The translations under genes were made by a program, and so were the position numbers. Below are positions 1-13,700 of a stretch of DNA of 64,000 nucleotides, one piece after another. Source of the DNA: Hetaerina americana (lineage: Eukaryota > Arthropoda > Insecta > Odonata > Calopterygidae); the NCBI GenBank assembly GCA_022747635.1, contig JAKTNV010000005.1, positions 46,462,013-46,526,012 on the forward strand. The letters are read 5' to 3'. The notes beneath the pieces are model-generated. The model was not told where the DNA came from, ran no database searches, and saw only the letters and a list, made by a program, of their open reading frames with translations. How positions within the stretch are numbered: the stretch's first letter is position 1; each line of letters starts with the position of its first letter.

Positions 1-917
1 TGTGAAAAAATTGATAAAGTAAAAGAAATGTTGGTCAATAACCGCAAATTAACCATCAGAGAAATAGCGGAGGACTTGAACATTGCCTATGGATCCGCCC
101 AAGACATTGTGGTTAATGATTTGGGTTCCGTCGTGTAGCAGCAAAGTTGGTTCCAAAAGACCTCAATTTCATGCAAAAAAGAGACCGTGTTGACGTCGCA
201 AAAGACATGATTTGCGAGGCTGAATCCGATCCCACATTCATCAAAAGGATCATTACTGGAGACGAGACGTGGGTTTATGAGTACGACACGCAATCCAGAC
301 ATCAGGCAAGTGAATGGCGTTCACCAAATGAGCCGAGACCAAAAAAACCACGTCGTTTTCAGTCAAAAAAGAAGGCAATGCTGATGGTTTTCATGGATTA
401 CAACGGTGTAGTGCATCATGAATTTTTGCCAGAAGGCCAGACAGTAAACAAAGAGTATTATTTGGGCGTTATGAGACGTTTGCGTGAAGCAATTCGCCGA
501 AAGAGACCAGAAATGTGGGCAGAAAACTCGTGGATTTTGCACCATGATAACGCACCGTCGCACAGTGCTATCATTATTCGTAATTTTTTGACGAAAAATG
601 CAACAAATACCATCCAACAGCCACCGAATTCACCTGATTTGGCTCCCTGTGACTTCTTTCTGTTCAATCGAGTTAAAAAACCATTACGGGGAACGCGTTT
701 TAGCAGCCGAGAGGAAGTAATGGAAAAATCGCAGGAAGCACTGATGGACATACCGAAAACCGAATATAAAAAATGTTTCGAGGATTGGATCAAGCGCTGG
801 CATAAGTGTGTTGCAGTCGATGGGGATTACTTTGAAGGGGACAATATAGATTTAGATGAATAAACTTGTATTTTTAATTTTCTGAATAAATTCCGGGAAA
901 TTTTTGATCAAGGTAGT
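1..917 (+). mobile_element. mariner transposon copy, 5' truncated by window edge, frameshifted
   Basis: The helix-turn-helix part is readable from base 1 (EKIDKVKEMLVNNRKLTIRE). A frame change near 118-126 separates it from an open stretch to the stop at 861-863. That stretch holds TGDETWVYEYD, HHDNAPSHSA and SPDLAPCDFFLF. Exactly 34 residues separate the second and third catalytic Asp, which is the mariner D34D signature. The Asp residues look intact, but the frameshift makes this copy a pseudogene. The sequence after the stop ends in an AT-rich stretch near 917 that may be the 3' inverted repeat; the partner repeat is outside the window. It lies upstream of the first visible LONP2 exon on the same strand and is probably in a LONP2 intron. 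Confidence 0.9.
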
Positions 918-1705
918 ATATGTACCTTACAGATCATTTTTCATTTCTAATCATAATCAAAAGTTCTTGAATGCCAAGCACTTTACTTATGGTGATTGTT
1001 AGCTGTGCATGGGATTGTTTTTATGAACTGTTAAGTATCCAATTGCCTGAAAATGTATTGACATTATGTTCAACTTCCATTAAATTAAATATCATGCTTC
1101 TTAATGCTAATGCATCGTATTATAAGAACCCAGTGAGGGGCCATACCTTTATTTTGGTAATTTTTATGCATGAAGGTAACTGGAGTCTTGGGATCTATAT
1201 GTAATGACAATAATCTATTAGTTAAACTGTATACCATGCAAATCTTTTCTAATTAATACTTTCACCTCTACCTATGAACTGTTATATTAGGAGATGTTGC
1301 ATGTATTATGTCTATCTTAATATCTTTAGAGATAGTGTTTGAATATGAAAGAAGATGTGGATTAAGTTGAAACCAAAATTATTAAAAATCTATATGCATT
1401 AAAAAATAAATGTTGCGGTAATTATGAATACATTCTTTAAGTGAGAAGAAATATGCCTGAGGTAATGATTGTCCTTGAAGTCAGGTTTGCAGTTAAGTAA
1501 AACGTTCATAGTTGATTATGTATTAAATTAATTTAGGTTTGTCACATAAGAACTTTCACTTCAATACTCCCATTGCAAGTATGCATCAATTGACATATTC
1601 CTAGGTGATAGTTAGTCAGTACTAGTTGGCGACTCTTATTGGTTGAAATCTTCAAGGTCTCTGTAGTTGTCATTTTGTACTTCAAAAAAAATTTTGTTTT
1701 TGCAG
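918..1705. other. non-coding stretch, inferred LONP2 intron
   Basis: AT-rich sequence with no recognisable coding similarity. It ends in a normal polypyrimidine tract and TGCAG acceptor just before 1706. Confidence 0.5.
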
Positions 1706-1798
1706 GTTATGTTCATAGCCACTGCCAATAGTCTGGACTCTATTCCTGCTCCTCTTCTAGATCGTATGGAAGTGATTCGTCTTCCAGGTTACACACAC
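1706..1798 (+). CDS. LONP2: LONP2 exon: sensor/DRME part of AAA+ domain
   Basis: 31 codons, phase 0 at both ends, between TGCAG and GTAAGT. Encodes the ATAN and LLDRMEVI segments typical of Lon ATPases. Confidence 0.93.
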
Positions 1799-4700
1799 GT
1801 AAGTTTTATAAAGTCAATGGAGTCTGTTCTCGGTCTTGATGTGAAAAAATAAGCATTATTAATATTTAAACTGCAATATGGGTATTGAAATTTATTATTA
1901 AAGAAACATAAAACATTTAATTTTTAATTCAAATTATATTGTTTGGTGTTATTTCCATTCAATTTAATTGTCATTATTGTCTCATTCATGTGAATTTTGT
2001 GTGGAAGAGCCCTGCATCTGCTTGCCGTAGTAGTATATCGTGTAGCAAGTGACCCAACTCAATCAATATGAGTTAATTGTGCTTACCTGATGAAATTTTA
2101 GGTGACACAGGCTGCAGCATCACCTAATACATTGTGGGTAGATGCCTCTGGTGTAGAAATAGGTATGCCTCAAATTCCCATGTATTTGCCCTCTGTGAGC
2201 TTTTGACTTCTTTTCTTCACTGAACTATACCACATTTGGAAAATTTTCATTTGATGAATGCGAGAGAGCTTGCTTGGGTCTTAGCTTGATTTCCAACTCT
2301 TCCTGGATTTCTTCCACATGTGTTTCACCAGCATTGCCGCCAGCTTCTTCAGATCAGAAGTAGTTGATGCTTGCTTTTTCCTATCTTACATGGGCATTAA
2401 TGTGTTGAAAAATATTGATCATGAGAATGACACTCTTAATGAATGACTTTTTGCATTTTGCCCGAGAACTTCATAGAAGAATAGGAACTGTGGTTGGGAG
2501 GTATGCTTCTTAAAAATATGGTTTTCCCATTTTTGCATGACGAAAGTCGCTATTCTCAAATCCTGATAACCCTCAATATGAAGATTAAATTTTTATTCTA
2601 TTCTTTGTAACCAATTTTATCATGGCCCTACCTCTATGTGAATATATTTGCAGCCAATATTATATTAAAACTTGTGTGGAAATTCTTACAGGAAGAAAAA
2701 CTTCATATTGCAATGAGACATCTGCTTCCCAAGCAGCTGGAGGAGCATGGAATGACTGAGGAGGTGATGAGCCTACCAGAAGAGAGTATCAAATTTCTCA
2801 GTGAGTGCATTTGATATTAGTTCTATTAGCCCTATTATACTGTTGTGCTTGACTTCAGTAAATTAATTATATTTTTAAAAGAGGAAGATATAATGATGGT
2901 TTGGGGAAATATAAGATAAGAAGAGTATTACCTATAAGAGCACTCAAACAATATATTGAACACTTGCATTGTGTTGGCTCCATGTGCCTTTCTGTCACTT
3001 ATATAAAAGATGATCTTATTACAATTGTATGAAGCGCCGCTAGCCACCCAACCCATTTCACCAGATGTAGTAGGAGTTGACAAAAATAGTGTATGATGGT
3101 TGGGTAAATCATTGAGAAAGGTACTAGCTCTGAAAGTATTAGTTATGCTGATTTTCGTAGTGCGGTTAGTGAACAAAAGTCCACTATTTGCCAATTCTAT
3201 TTTGCCATTAAGTGTGCATTTTTATTGTTTTTTACCAAATGCATGTGGCATCCAGCAGCTTTCTTCTTAATATACCATAAAAGTTAAATTGTATGTTTGC
3301 TATGTCATTTCGGCTTCTTTTATAATAGATAGATAAAATGACATTACTTTACAGCCCAAGAACGGAGCCCAAAATATTGTTCGTAAGTCGCTTATGTATG
3401 GACCTCTGACATTTCAAATTAATATCTTTGCATAAACTGTATATTGAAAAAGATTTTTCCCAACCTTATAAATTATTTATATTTAAAATATTTTCTATTT
3501 TCTGATCTACTAGTCATTAGTTTTATTTGTGATTTCATGTACATAAGGAAAGGTTTTTATGTAAGTTTATGTTGTAATAGAATAAAGGATTTGGATCAAG
3601 TTTGAATGAAGATCATCAAACAAATATGCCATAAAAGTATCATTACTTGTAACCTCAATGATTCCCCTAAAGCAAAAGAATATGGTTTCTTGTTCACTAG
3701 ATTGGAGAAAAAATTACTTTATAGAAAATTGTACCTTCAAATGAGTTATGTTATGAAACAAATATAATTGAACCTCGCTTAACAAGCATCTCGTACAGTG
3801 AGTAATTTGCATGACAAGCAAAATATTGGTCCAGAAAGCAACTCATCCAAAGAGCCACTTTTCGCATAAAGAGTGCTAAGGAAAGGGGTATTCCAGGATT
3901 CATTGCCCATCTGCCCCTGCAGTTTGTCTCGAGCACTCATTCTGCTGGCATCTTAGGGCCGCTAGTGATCAGACATTTTTTCATACTTGTGTTCAAAAAT
4001 ATTATTATGATTTTTCTGTGCCAAGTTTAATAATATTTAGTGCATAGTTTTAAAATTGACCTTGAAGGAATATCCAAGAGATGAAGAGGGATTCCTTATA
4101 GTGTAGGATGTTAGGTTGCATTTTGTCAGGATCAACAAAATATTTATTTGCTAGTTGTGTCCATCCAAAACCTACCTTATTGGGTTATATAATTAACACC
4201 TTATTTCAATTTTTTCTATTTTACACATAGTTTGCATTCTCAGTTGCTTCATTCTGAAATAGAAGAAAATGTAAACATGATCCATGATCCTAAACAATGT
4301 ATGCACAATTTTATTTGAATAAACCTTGTGCATAATGTTTTTTAGCATGAAACATTACAATGAACTACAGTATTTTACATTAATTTATTGGTAAAAAGAT
4401 GTTTTGCTGAATGAGTGTTTCACTTCATGAGAGAGATCATGGAGCTGATAATGCTTGTTGTACAAGGTGCCACTCTATCTGACAAAAAAAAATGAACCGC
4501 GGCAGTGGGGTTAAAATTCTCATCTGTCAAACCAAAGGCCTTAGGTTCAATTCCTGCCTGGTTGAGTTTTTCTCTACCCAGGGCTTGGGTGTGTCTTAGT
4601 TTGGCTATTATTATCATTGTTAATAGTCTGATAAGGCCAAAAAGTGCTGTTTTTGGACTAATGCTAAATGAATAAATTTAAAAATAAATCATTAAATATA

Positions 4701-7700
4701 GAACTCCTCTCATTGCTAAGATTGATACTTAAGTGATTCATATTTGTAAAATCTAGTGCTCATATATGTGATTTCATTATTAGTTAAACTTTTTATGTTA
4801 TGTTGATTGGTGTGATTCAATTTCTAATAGACATGTTCTCACTATTTGCTACTCGATTTTCGTTTCAGTCACCCAATATACTCGTGAGGCTGGAGTAAGA
4901 ACCTTGGAAAGGAAACTTGGAGCTCTCTGTCGAGCAGTTGCAGTTAAGGTGGCAGAAGGGCAATCACTTAGGCAAGGTGTGTTTCATAGTGTTGAATGTG
5001 TTCTCTTGTTTTATGGCTTCTTTTATGGTTTTGGTAAAATTGCGATATAAATTTGAAGCATCCTTAAATCTTTATTCACCCAGAAGTAACAGCAAGTATG
5101 CAATCCTGATTACCTTAACTTCAAGCTGATCAAGCTGAACTTTGAAATTTAAGTTGCAACTTCGTAATAAACTGTGAAATTACCTTGAATGTTTCTTATA
5201 CTCTTCCCAAGGTGAAAAAATTCTCAAATAAGGCCATTAACACACAGTATTCAGTAAAATATTAAAAAATATTAATATTCTTATGGTAGAATTTAAAATA
5301 ATGCCATAAAATAATTGAGGAAAATGCTAGCCATGATTTAGTTAAAGGTAACAACACATTGACATAGTTAAAAAAAGTATTTATTTCTTATTGTTTGAAT
5401 GTTCAAAAGACATAGAACTCCTCTATGATATTCCTCATTGTTGAACTATTTTCATTGGCATAAATGGAAAATACAGGAAATATGAAAATAAACACAGGTA
5501 CAAGGAGATAATAAGCAATATTTCAGATATTGATAGCTTGAGGTTCACATTTTGAGTTCACCATCAAATGACACATTCACACTGTAATCCAGCTTTATAA
5601 CAGTTAACACACTTTTCTTTTAAACGGTTACAGGGAAAATAATAGATTAAATTAACTTTGGAAGAGTATTGTAAATTTAGGAAGCACAACGGTGAGGACA
5701 TTAAATGGAATTAGTTAGGTTTTGACCATTTAGGCTATTCTCTTGGTTTTGGCTATTCTCTCTGCCTCGGGTCATGTAATTATGGAAAGTAGTGTTTATC
5801 AAGAACAAAGAAATTTTTTTACATAAACAGTAGTTTAAGGTATATATAATAGGGAGAGTAAAGATTTCAAGATGCTCAAATAATGGTCTACCTGGAGATC
5901 TAATGGATATTCCAAAAATTATTTTAATCATTTTTGTTAGGAGAATACTCTAAGAGACAGCCCTTGAATCACGCTCAGAAGACTGCCATATGAGAAATGT
6001 GAATGAATATTGGCATTGTAAACCATTTTTATGGTGTTAGTAGTGGTTATTTGCATTAACTTTCTTAGCATGTAAATTCCTGTACAGAGTTTATTGGGAA
6101 GATGCATAAAGTGAGTGGTCCAATCGAAACCCTCCAATAAGTAAAGCCCAGGAATTTGACTGTCCAAAAAATTAGATTTCATGGTTTCCAATACTGTTAA
6201 AGCACCATGTTTGCATTATTGGAATTTATGTTTTACCATAAATTACAACATTTTCATCACATCCCATGAAATATCTATTTTTCCAACATATGTGGAACCT
6301 GTTATTTACATGATTTCATTTTCAGTTTTCCTGGTATTTCCATCGCTATGTGCTAGAGTTAAAAAATTCACGTTTCCAAAACAGTTACCTGTGTTATCAG
6401 TCTTCATAAAATTAACTTTTTTGACATTGTTTTAAACTCATGCTCTTGAAAAAGATGAGAGATAGCAGTAATGTTAATATGTCCATGAAGTGGACAATAG
6501 TCTGGCACAGTTCCTATGTCATTACTGTGGTGCTATAGTTTGAGTGGAAGAATGAAGTGTTGTGAGATTTTGCATACCAACATGAATTTGAATAATTCAT
6601 AACTTGAAATCTGCAAATGTTTTTCAGGAGATGGAGATACTGATGGAAAAGATGCCCCAATGGTTTTAGATGAAGCTGCTTTGGAGGATATTTTGGGGGT
6701 AAGTACCATTAAATATACTAAATTTTGGAGCTAAAATGGAACTTTCTCTGGCTATAGAATACAATAGAATGAATCCAAAGGTATTTGTTTTTTAAAATTA
6801 TTCTATGTGCAATACATGAAAAATAGTTGTTTACATTAAAACTGTTTTATTTCAATCTTATATAATGGAAAAATGTTTTGCTCTTTAATTATGAGCAGTC
6901 CCTGGCCAGGGTCATAGGGTTTTGTACATATACTTACATTTGGGTCAAATTGGAGAGATTATTTTTAAAAACCACTCATCAAAAGTAACTTAAAATTAAA
7001 AATTAGTTTTAAATTGATTACCTGCCTGCTGAATTACAATTTTCTAAATTGAAGAAATAAAATTGAAGTTCCTTGGGAAGGCATATGCAGGGTGCACTGC
7101 AAAAATCCAGACAAATTAAACAATTTTTCAAAACATTTTTTGTTACAAAAATGAAAATGTTATCAGCATTTTTGGTACTAAATTTTTTTTCATGGTCATA
7201 AACGACAAATTTATTCAATGTATCCCCCAATATGCTTGAATGATGTCCACCAGTCTTGGTCTGGAGTATTTGCAGGCCCATTTTAACAAGCCACAGTCCA
7301 TATCGGAGAATGTCATTTCAATAATAGCTCTCAGTAATGCAATGTTTGGATGTCTGGACTTGGTGACCCTTTCGACCACACCTCACACATAGTAGTCCTA
7401 CCAATTTAAACGTGAGTTGTTGGGGGGCCAGAATTCTTTGGACCAAAACATATCGACATTGTCTGACAACCAGTTTTGCACCGAAGGACTCGTATGGGCT
7501 GGTGCACTGTTCTGTTGTGAATCATATGGTGCCCTAGATGACACAGTTTCCATCCACGACTTCACTATATTTGTCAGAACATACAAATAAACTTCTTTGT
7601 TGATATTTTCCTCTTTGTTGGTGGCATGACATCACCCTCGCTGTACACAACTCCTAGCACGTGAACATTCGCTGAAAATTTTGTTATTGAAACAACAAGG

Positions 7701-10700
7701 ACATCTTCAGGGTCATGGGTGAGCCAGTGGTTGTTCCCACAATTGATTTTGGTATCCACAGTAGAAAATTTTTTTTGTGATAAAAAATCTGATGTGGCCA
7801 GCAGCATTGTTTTTTAAGGAACCTAAAAGCAAGTTGCAATTTTCAACTCGCTTTGTCCTAGTGGCTTTGGAAAACATCTGCCTTATTTTAATGGTGTAAG
7901 ACTTGTAGTGGAGGTCCTCCTCAAAAATTTGACGCATAGTGTTTACACTCATACCAACAGCCGATGGCAATTTCCAGATCAATTTTCCTGGATACTCAAT
8001 ATTGAGCTCCTTAGTCCATTGAATGATGTCGGGCATCCTGAAAATGCACTTCTTCGAGTGAGTTTTCCTCACCGGCATTGCAAAACCATTTAGGACTTTT
8101 GCAACTTATAATACCTTGCGACGATATCATACACCATCGATCTTGGGTACCATACCAAATGATTTCTGAATATTTCTGAAAATTTGATAAATTCAATAAA
8201 CGTGGTTCTTCGGTTATACTCCGCTATTGTTCTCAGCATTGCAACCATTTTTAGGGTATAACTGTTGAGTTCATATGTCAAGCTTGTTTGGTCGCCAATG
8301 GTGACCTCTACATGTGGAATAAAATATCAGGATTTTCAAAATGGATTTTGTTCTGGTAGAACCCTGTAGCCTAGGAAATTAGTCTAATTGATTTTTGCTA
8401 GCTTTTGCTACCAACTTGGCTTTACTTATGTACTCAACTTTTGCATTTGTTTAGGTATTTGTTTGGCTTGGATAATTGATTCAATTTTATTTGCTTAACT
8501 TTTTAATTGATTTAAAGAACTCTTTGGTTATGGTAATTGAACCAGTTACACTTATTGAAATAAAAGAATTTTTGGTAATTCCACTCAAATTTAATTAAAA
8601 CACAGTCTAGGTTATATGATGTTGGACATCATCATCAGGTTGACAAACATTGAAACCTTGGTTGTATATTAATGAAGTTCATGCGGAATTACAAAGTTAC
8701 CTCTTTCATTTCAACGTGTTGTGTAAATGCCACAAGGTTGCACCTAAGATTATTTTGCATTTTTTTAGCTTTAGCCTATTTCACATTTGCAATTTTTTTT
8801 AAATTCTCTTCAATTTTCATAATTTTTTTTGACTTTGACTCAGTTGACTATGCTTGCCTCATGAACATTTTTAAATAGTATTTTGCTAGTACTAAAAGAT
8901 GAAATTTTTACATCTATGAGGGAGAGATTGAGAAATGGTTAGGCTCATAGAGCTATGTGGTGGGTATGGCATTATATAAAGCTGTTAAAATTTAATGAAG
9001 AGATATAAGGTTAGAATAAACGTAGGTATTTAAAATTTGAATATTGATATTTTTGTGAATTGCGATGTCATGAGGTGATGTGGAGAATCATGTGTCCATA
9101 TAAAAGAAATTTCAAGTATAGTAACCAAATTAAACTGAATTTTCACTCTGCCATAATAAATCAAAAAAGTTATGAAACCCATTAGAGAAATATGTCCTGA
9201 TAGCTTTAATTATAAGCTTGTTCATTTATTTATTCCTAGCCCCCTCCATATGATACCTGTTACTCCTGGGTTCGTGCTGGACATGAAGCAGGTTTAGCTG
9301 TTGGTCTTGCATGGAATGCTTCTGGTGGTGAGGTGTTATTGGTGGAAGCAACAAAATATGAAGGAGATGGGCGATTAGTTCTTACAGGTCAACTTGGTAG
9401 CATCATGAAAGAATCTGCTAAGCTTGCTCTCAACTGGGTCAGAACTCATGCACGTCAGGTATGATATCTATTTTCAATATTTCTCTTGTTTCTCTAAAAC
9501 CTCAATCTCAAATCAGAGTGGTGATTTCCAAGCATTCAATCTTAAGGTATTCCTACCATTATAAATTATTGATGTAATCCTCATTTATATCTTCAGTAGC
9601 AAGTAAACTGATTATTTTTGTGTCTGAACATGTAAATGAAATGTTCATTTTTTAGCCAAAATGTTACGATAACATGCATGGTGGTACATAAAATTTTTGT
9701 AAATTATTTTATTTTTATGAACCAGAGAAAATATTTCACTTTGGCAGTCGAATTTCATGAATTACCGTGGAACCTCATAATACGAGCATAATTCATTCAG
9801 GTATCTTTCTCATAAAGACTATATGCAAACATTTTTGCATATAACTTTTTGCATGTTGTAAAATTTAATGTGTTCCATGCTGAAAAAAAATTATGTACCA
9901 GGTTTATTCAAAGAAAATTATGTATGGTTTAGGATTGCGGATAACGTTCAACTTTTCATCTGTTGTGTAATGAAGCAATTTTTAAAAGCAAAAAAGAATC
10001 AAAATAAATTATTAATTATTTATATTACTTACCTAATTCCTTATAAAGCTGTTTAGGAACATTTTTTTTGCCAATGCTTCAAAATTTGGTAAAAATATAA
10101 CTCAATGATTGCTAACTAAATTCATGGCATGCATCGCGACTGCCTTATCAGTGCAATGCCTTTTACTTATGGTACGATGCAAAAGTTTCCTGTGACCTCC
10201 AAATCGCATTTAGCTTGCTGTTTTGGACGTAACACTTTTTTAAGGCTGGTGGAGTTTCCAAATGGTGAACAAGCAGTGGTTTGATTTTCAAATTTCCACT
10301 TGTGCGTGGTCTGTGCAATAAATGAGCAAACTGGTGTCATTTGGCGGCCATGACATGAACTACAGCCCCGCCCACTAGCGGTGCTAGTTGCCTGAGACCC
10401 AATGACCCATCTGTGCTTGGCGGATCATTGAGCTGTGCGTATCGTGCCAGCTATGTTAGTTTCTGTTGTCCTTGTTTTTACTGTTTGACGAAAATGAAAA
10501 TTGACGAAATCACGGGGCAACGAATCAACATCAAGTTTTTGGTGAAGTGTGGTAAAAGTAATCAAGAAATTACTGAAATGTTGACAGCAGTTTTTTGTGA
10601 TAATGCTCTGAAGAAAACATCCATTTTCAAGTGGATTAAGCATATTAAAGATGGCTGACCAGATGCCATGGATGATGCAAGGTCGGGACGACCTTCAACC

Positions 10701-13700
10701 ACCTGTGTTGACGACAACATTGATTGTGTGCTGTTCCTAGTCCTTCCCGATCGTTGAAAAACTGCCCGAATGATAGCTGATGAACTGAATTTAGGAAAAT
10801 CAACAGTGCACACTATTTTAACCTGACATGATCGATGGATCCTTCACCATGGCAATACATCTGCACATTCAGCATTGGTTGTTCGCCAGTTTCTGGCAAA
10901 AAATTCGATCACCATCCTTGATCATCCTCCTTTTTCGCCAGATCTCACCCCCTGTGACTTTTTCCTATTCCCAAAATGCAAAAATGTGATGAAAGAACAT
11001 CACCGGGAAGATGTAGACACAATAAAGCAAGAAACTACAAGAAAACTAAAAAGCGTAACTGCTGAAGACTTCAAAGGGTGCTTTAAGCAGTGGAAAAGAA
11101 GATGGAATAAGTGCATAGCAACAAATGGAGAGTACTTTGAAGGGGACAAAATCATTGTAGACTAAATTTTGCAAAATAAAATTTTTATGGCCTCAGTTAG
11201 TGTATTTATTGGACAGATCCCGTATTTGTGCAATACAGCAGCATGAGATAGCCTTTCATTGCCTTGTGGTTAGGCAATGCATTCTCTTCTACTGTTATGT
11301 GCACAAATATAGGTTTGCTTTAGCAACTCCTCCCTAAAAAGACCCATTGGTATCTACTTCCAGAGGAGAACCGTCTTACCACAATTAAAAACATGTTGTG
11401 ACATGTAACCCCCAGAATCTACGAGCTTTTTAAAAAAATGTGATGACCATGTTTTTTTGGAATGCCCTGCAAATCATCGACATTGATCACTTGCTTAATG
11501 GAAAAACCATAAATGAAGAGTATTATGAATCATTATTGAACAAATCACTTGAAATCAATCATGTAAAATCCTTAAGAGAGTAAAATGGTCATGGCCAACA
11601 TAGATGCCTGTTTAAAGGGCCTTCTGAAATCCTCCTTTTTGAACAGTTTAAAAAAGTCAGTGAAAAATTGGTGAAAGAGTATAAAATTTATGGGAGATAA
11701 TGTTGAAAACTAAAAAAACTACCCAGAATACTTCGTTTTTTTTCATTTTCTTACCAGGGGCTTATCCAACAACCCACGTATGTAAAGCACATCTTGCCCA
11801 CTATTCAAGTATTTATTATATTTCTCTTACTTCTATTTGTTCATTATACATGAATAGTTATCCAAAATGCATCAGATTAATGTCAAAATGAGCAAACAAA
11901 AATCATTCAAACTCTAAAAAATTGTTTAAATTGAAATAATATAATTTTTTTATTTTTATAATTATCGTCTTAAAATATGCATGTGGGGAAAAAGTTAAAA
12001 ATGATATTGGATTCAAAATACCACAAATGATATACATTTTAATTTGCATTGAACAAGCTTCCATTGATAATACTAAAATGAGGATTCAAAAGTTGATCCA
12101 TCAAATATTTGGATTTGGACTGATTTTTCATTGTTGAAACTAATCATAATCATAAAGCAATTTATTAACATATCAATATGTCTTAGAATAACAGCTTTTA
12201 TGAAATAATGTTCTCATTTCTTTCAGTATGGTCTTCGGATGAATAGCTGTGGTGGGCACTCAATGTCACAAACTGATGTTCACATTCACTTCCCAGCTGG
12301 AGCTGTAGGGAAAGATGGTCCATCAGCTGGTATCACCATTGTTGTGGCACTGGTATCATTGTTTGCAGGTCGTCCAATGGCTCAGGAAACTGCTATGACT
12401 GGAGAGCTGACCCTTCATGGAGATGTTTTACCAGTAAGTTAGGTGCTTGTGATGCTAAGTGCTTGCTTTGTGAAGAAGTAATAAAATTATATTGATTCAC
12501 GCCAATTGAAAGTAATGTTTACAGGCAATTTTTGTCATTCATTCATACATCTTCTAGGTGTATATAGAAGTTGAATAATAAATTTAGCCTTCAGTCTTAT
12601 CTTCATTGCATGGGTGCTCTTAAGAAATTGCCAGAAGTTGTTGTAAATGCAGCTTAGTGGAGTTCATCTACTTCATAGTTCATCCATCATGCCTCGATGC
12701 ACCACTTCCAATAGCAATCCACTAATGGAAATGGTCTTGGTAAGGCTCTTACAGGATTGTGAATCAACCTATTCAATTTTTCCTTAATGGCTTCAATTGT
12801 CAGTTGTCCTTAAAAAGTGTATTTAAGTTTTGTAAAGAGAAAAGTATTGAAGATTGGTCAGATAAGTAGGTATAGATCATAGCATAGTGCTGAGGAACCA
12901 AAGTTTGGCGTCAGCTTTGGCCAAAAAGTTTGAATCCTCATGGTGTGTAAGCTTACTCGACAGTCTCGGCAGAGTGACAATGAGAAAGGGCATTAAGGGA
13001 AATGAAATCAAATAAGGCCATGGGGGTAGACAACATTACTGCAGTATTACTGAAAGGTTTAGGAAAATGTGGGAGGAAGAGGCTATATGGGCTGATTTGT
13101 ATCATCTATGAGGAAGGAATCTGACCGGAAGACTGTGAGATCAGTTTTAGTTCCTATTCCGAAAAAGGTAAAGGCCACATCATGTGAGGACTAGAGGACA
13201 ATAAGTTTGATATCTCTCGCAGCTTAAGTTGTTCTCAGGATCATCAAGAAAAGGATAGAGAGAAGGGTAAATGATTACTTAGAGGATGATCAGTTTGGGT
13301 TTAGCAAAGGAAGAGGTACGCGTGATGCCATTGAAGTAATGAGATCACTTATCGAGAGAAATATAGAATACAATCCAGACATATTTTCTGGTGGGTTAGA
13401 TTTTGAAAGGCATTTGATGGAGTGCATTGGGAAAACTAATGAATATATTGCAGAAAATAGGAATAGATAGGAGCAATAGGAGGCTAATTCTCGACTTTTA
13501 TATGTCTTAGACTGCTTGGGTGCAAGTGAGGGATGGAGAGTCTTCATAGGCAGTGTTCAGAAGTGGAGTAAGACATTAGTGTCCATTACCCCCCATGCTG
13601 GAATGTATATATGGAGGAAATGGTTCAAGAGGCATGGGAAGAACTGGAGATAGGAGTGAAAGTCAGCAGGGAATTCGTAAAATCAGTTAGGTTTGCTGAT

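Noticed and set aside
87..793. Minus-strand open frames over the first mariner
   Set aside because: They are antisense shadows of the transposase; the plus-strand reading carries the D34D motifs.
11700..11891. Open frame as an additional gene in the LONP2 intron
   Set aside because: Low-complexity AT-rich reading with no motif, no supporting splice sites.
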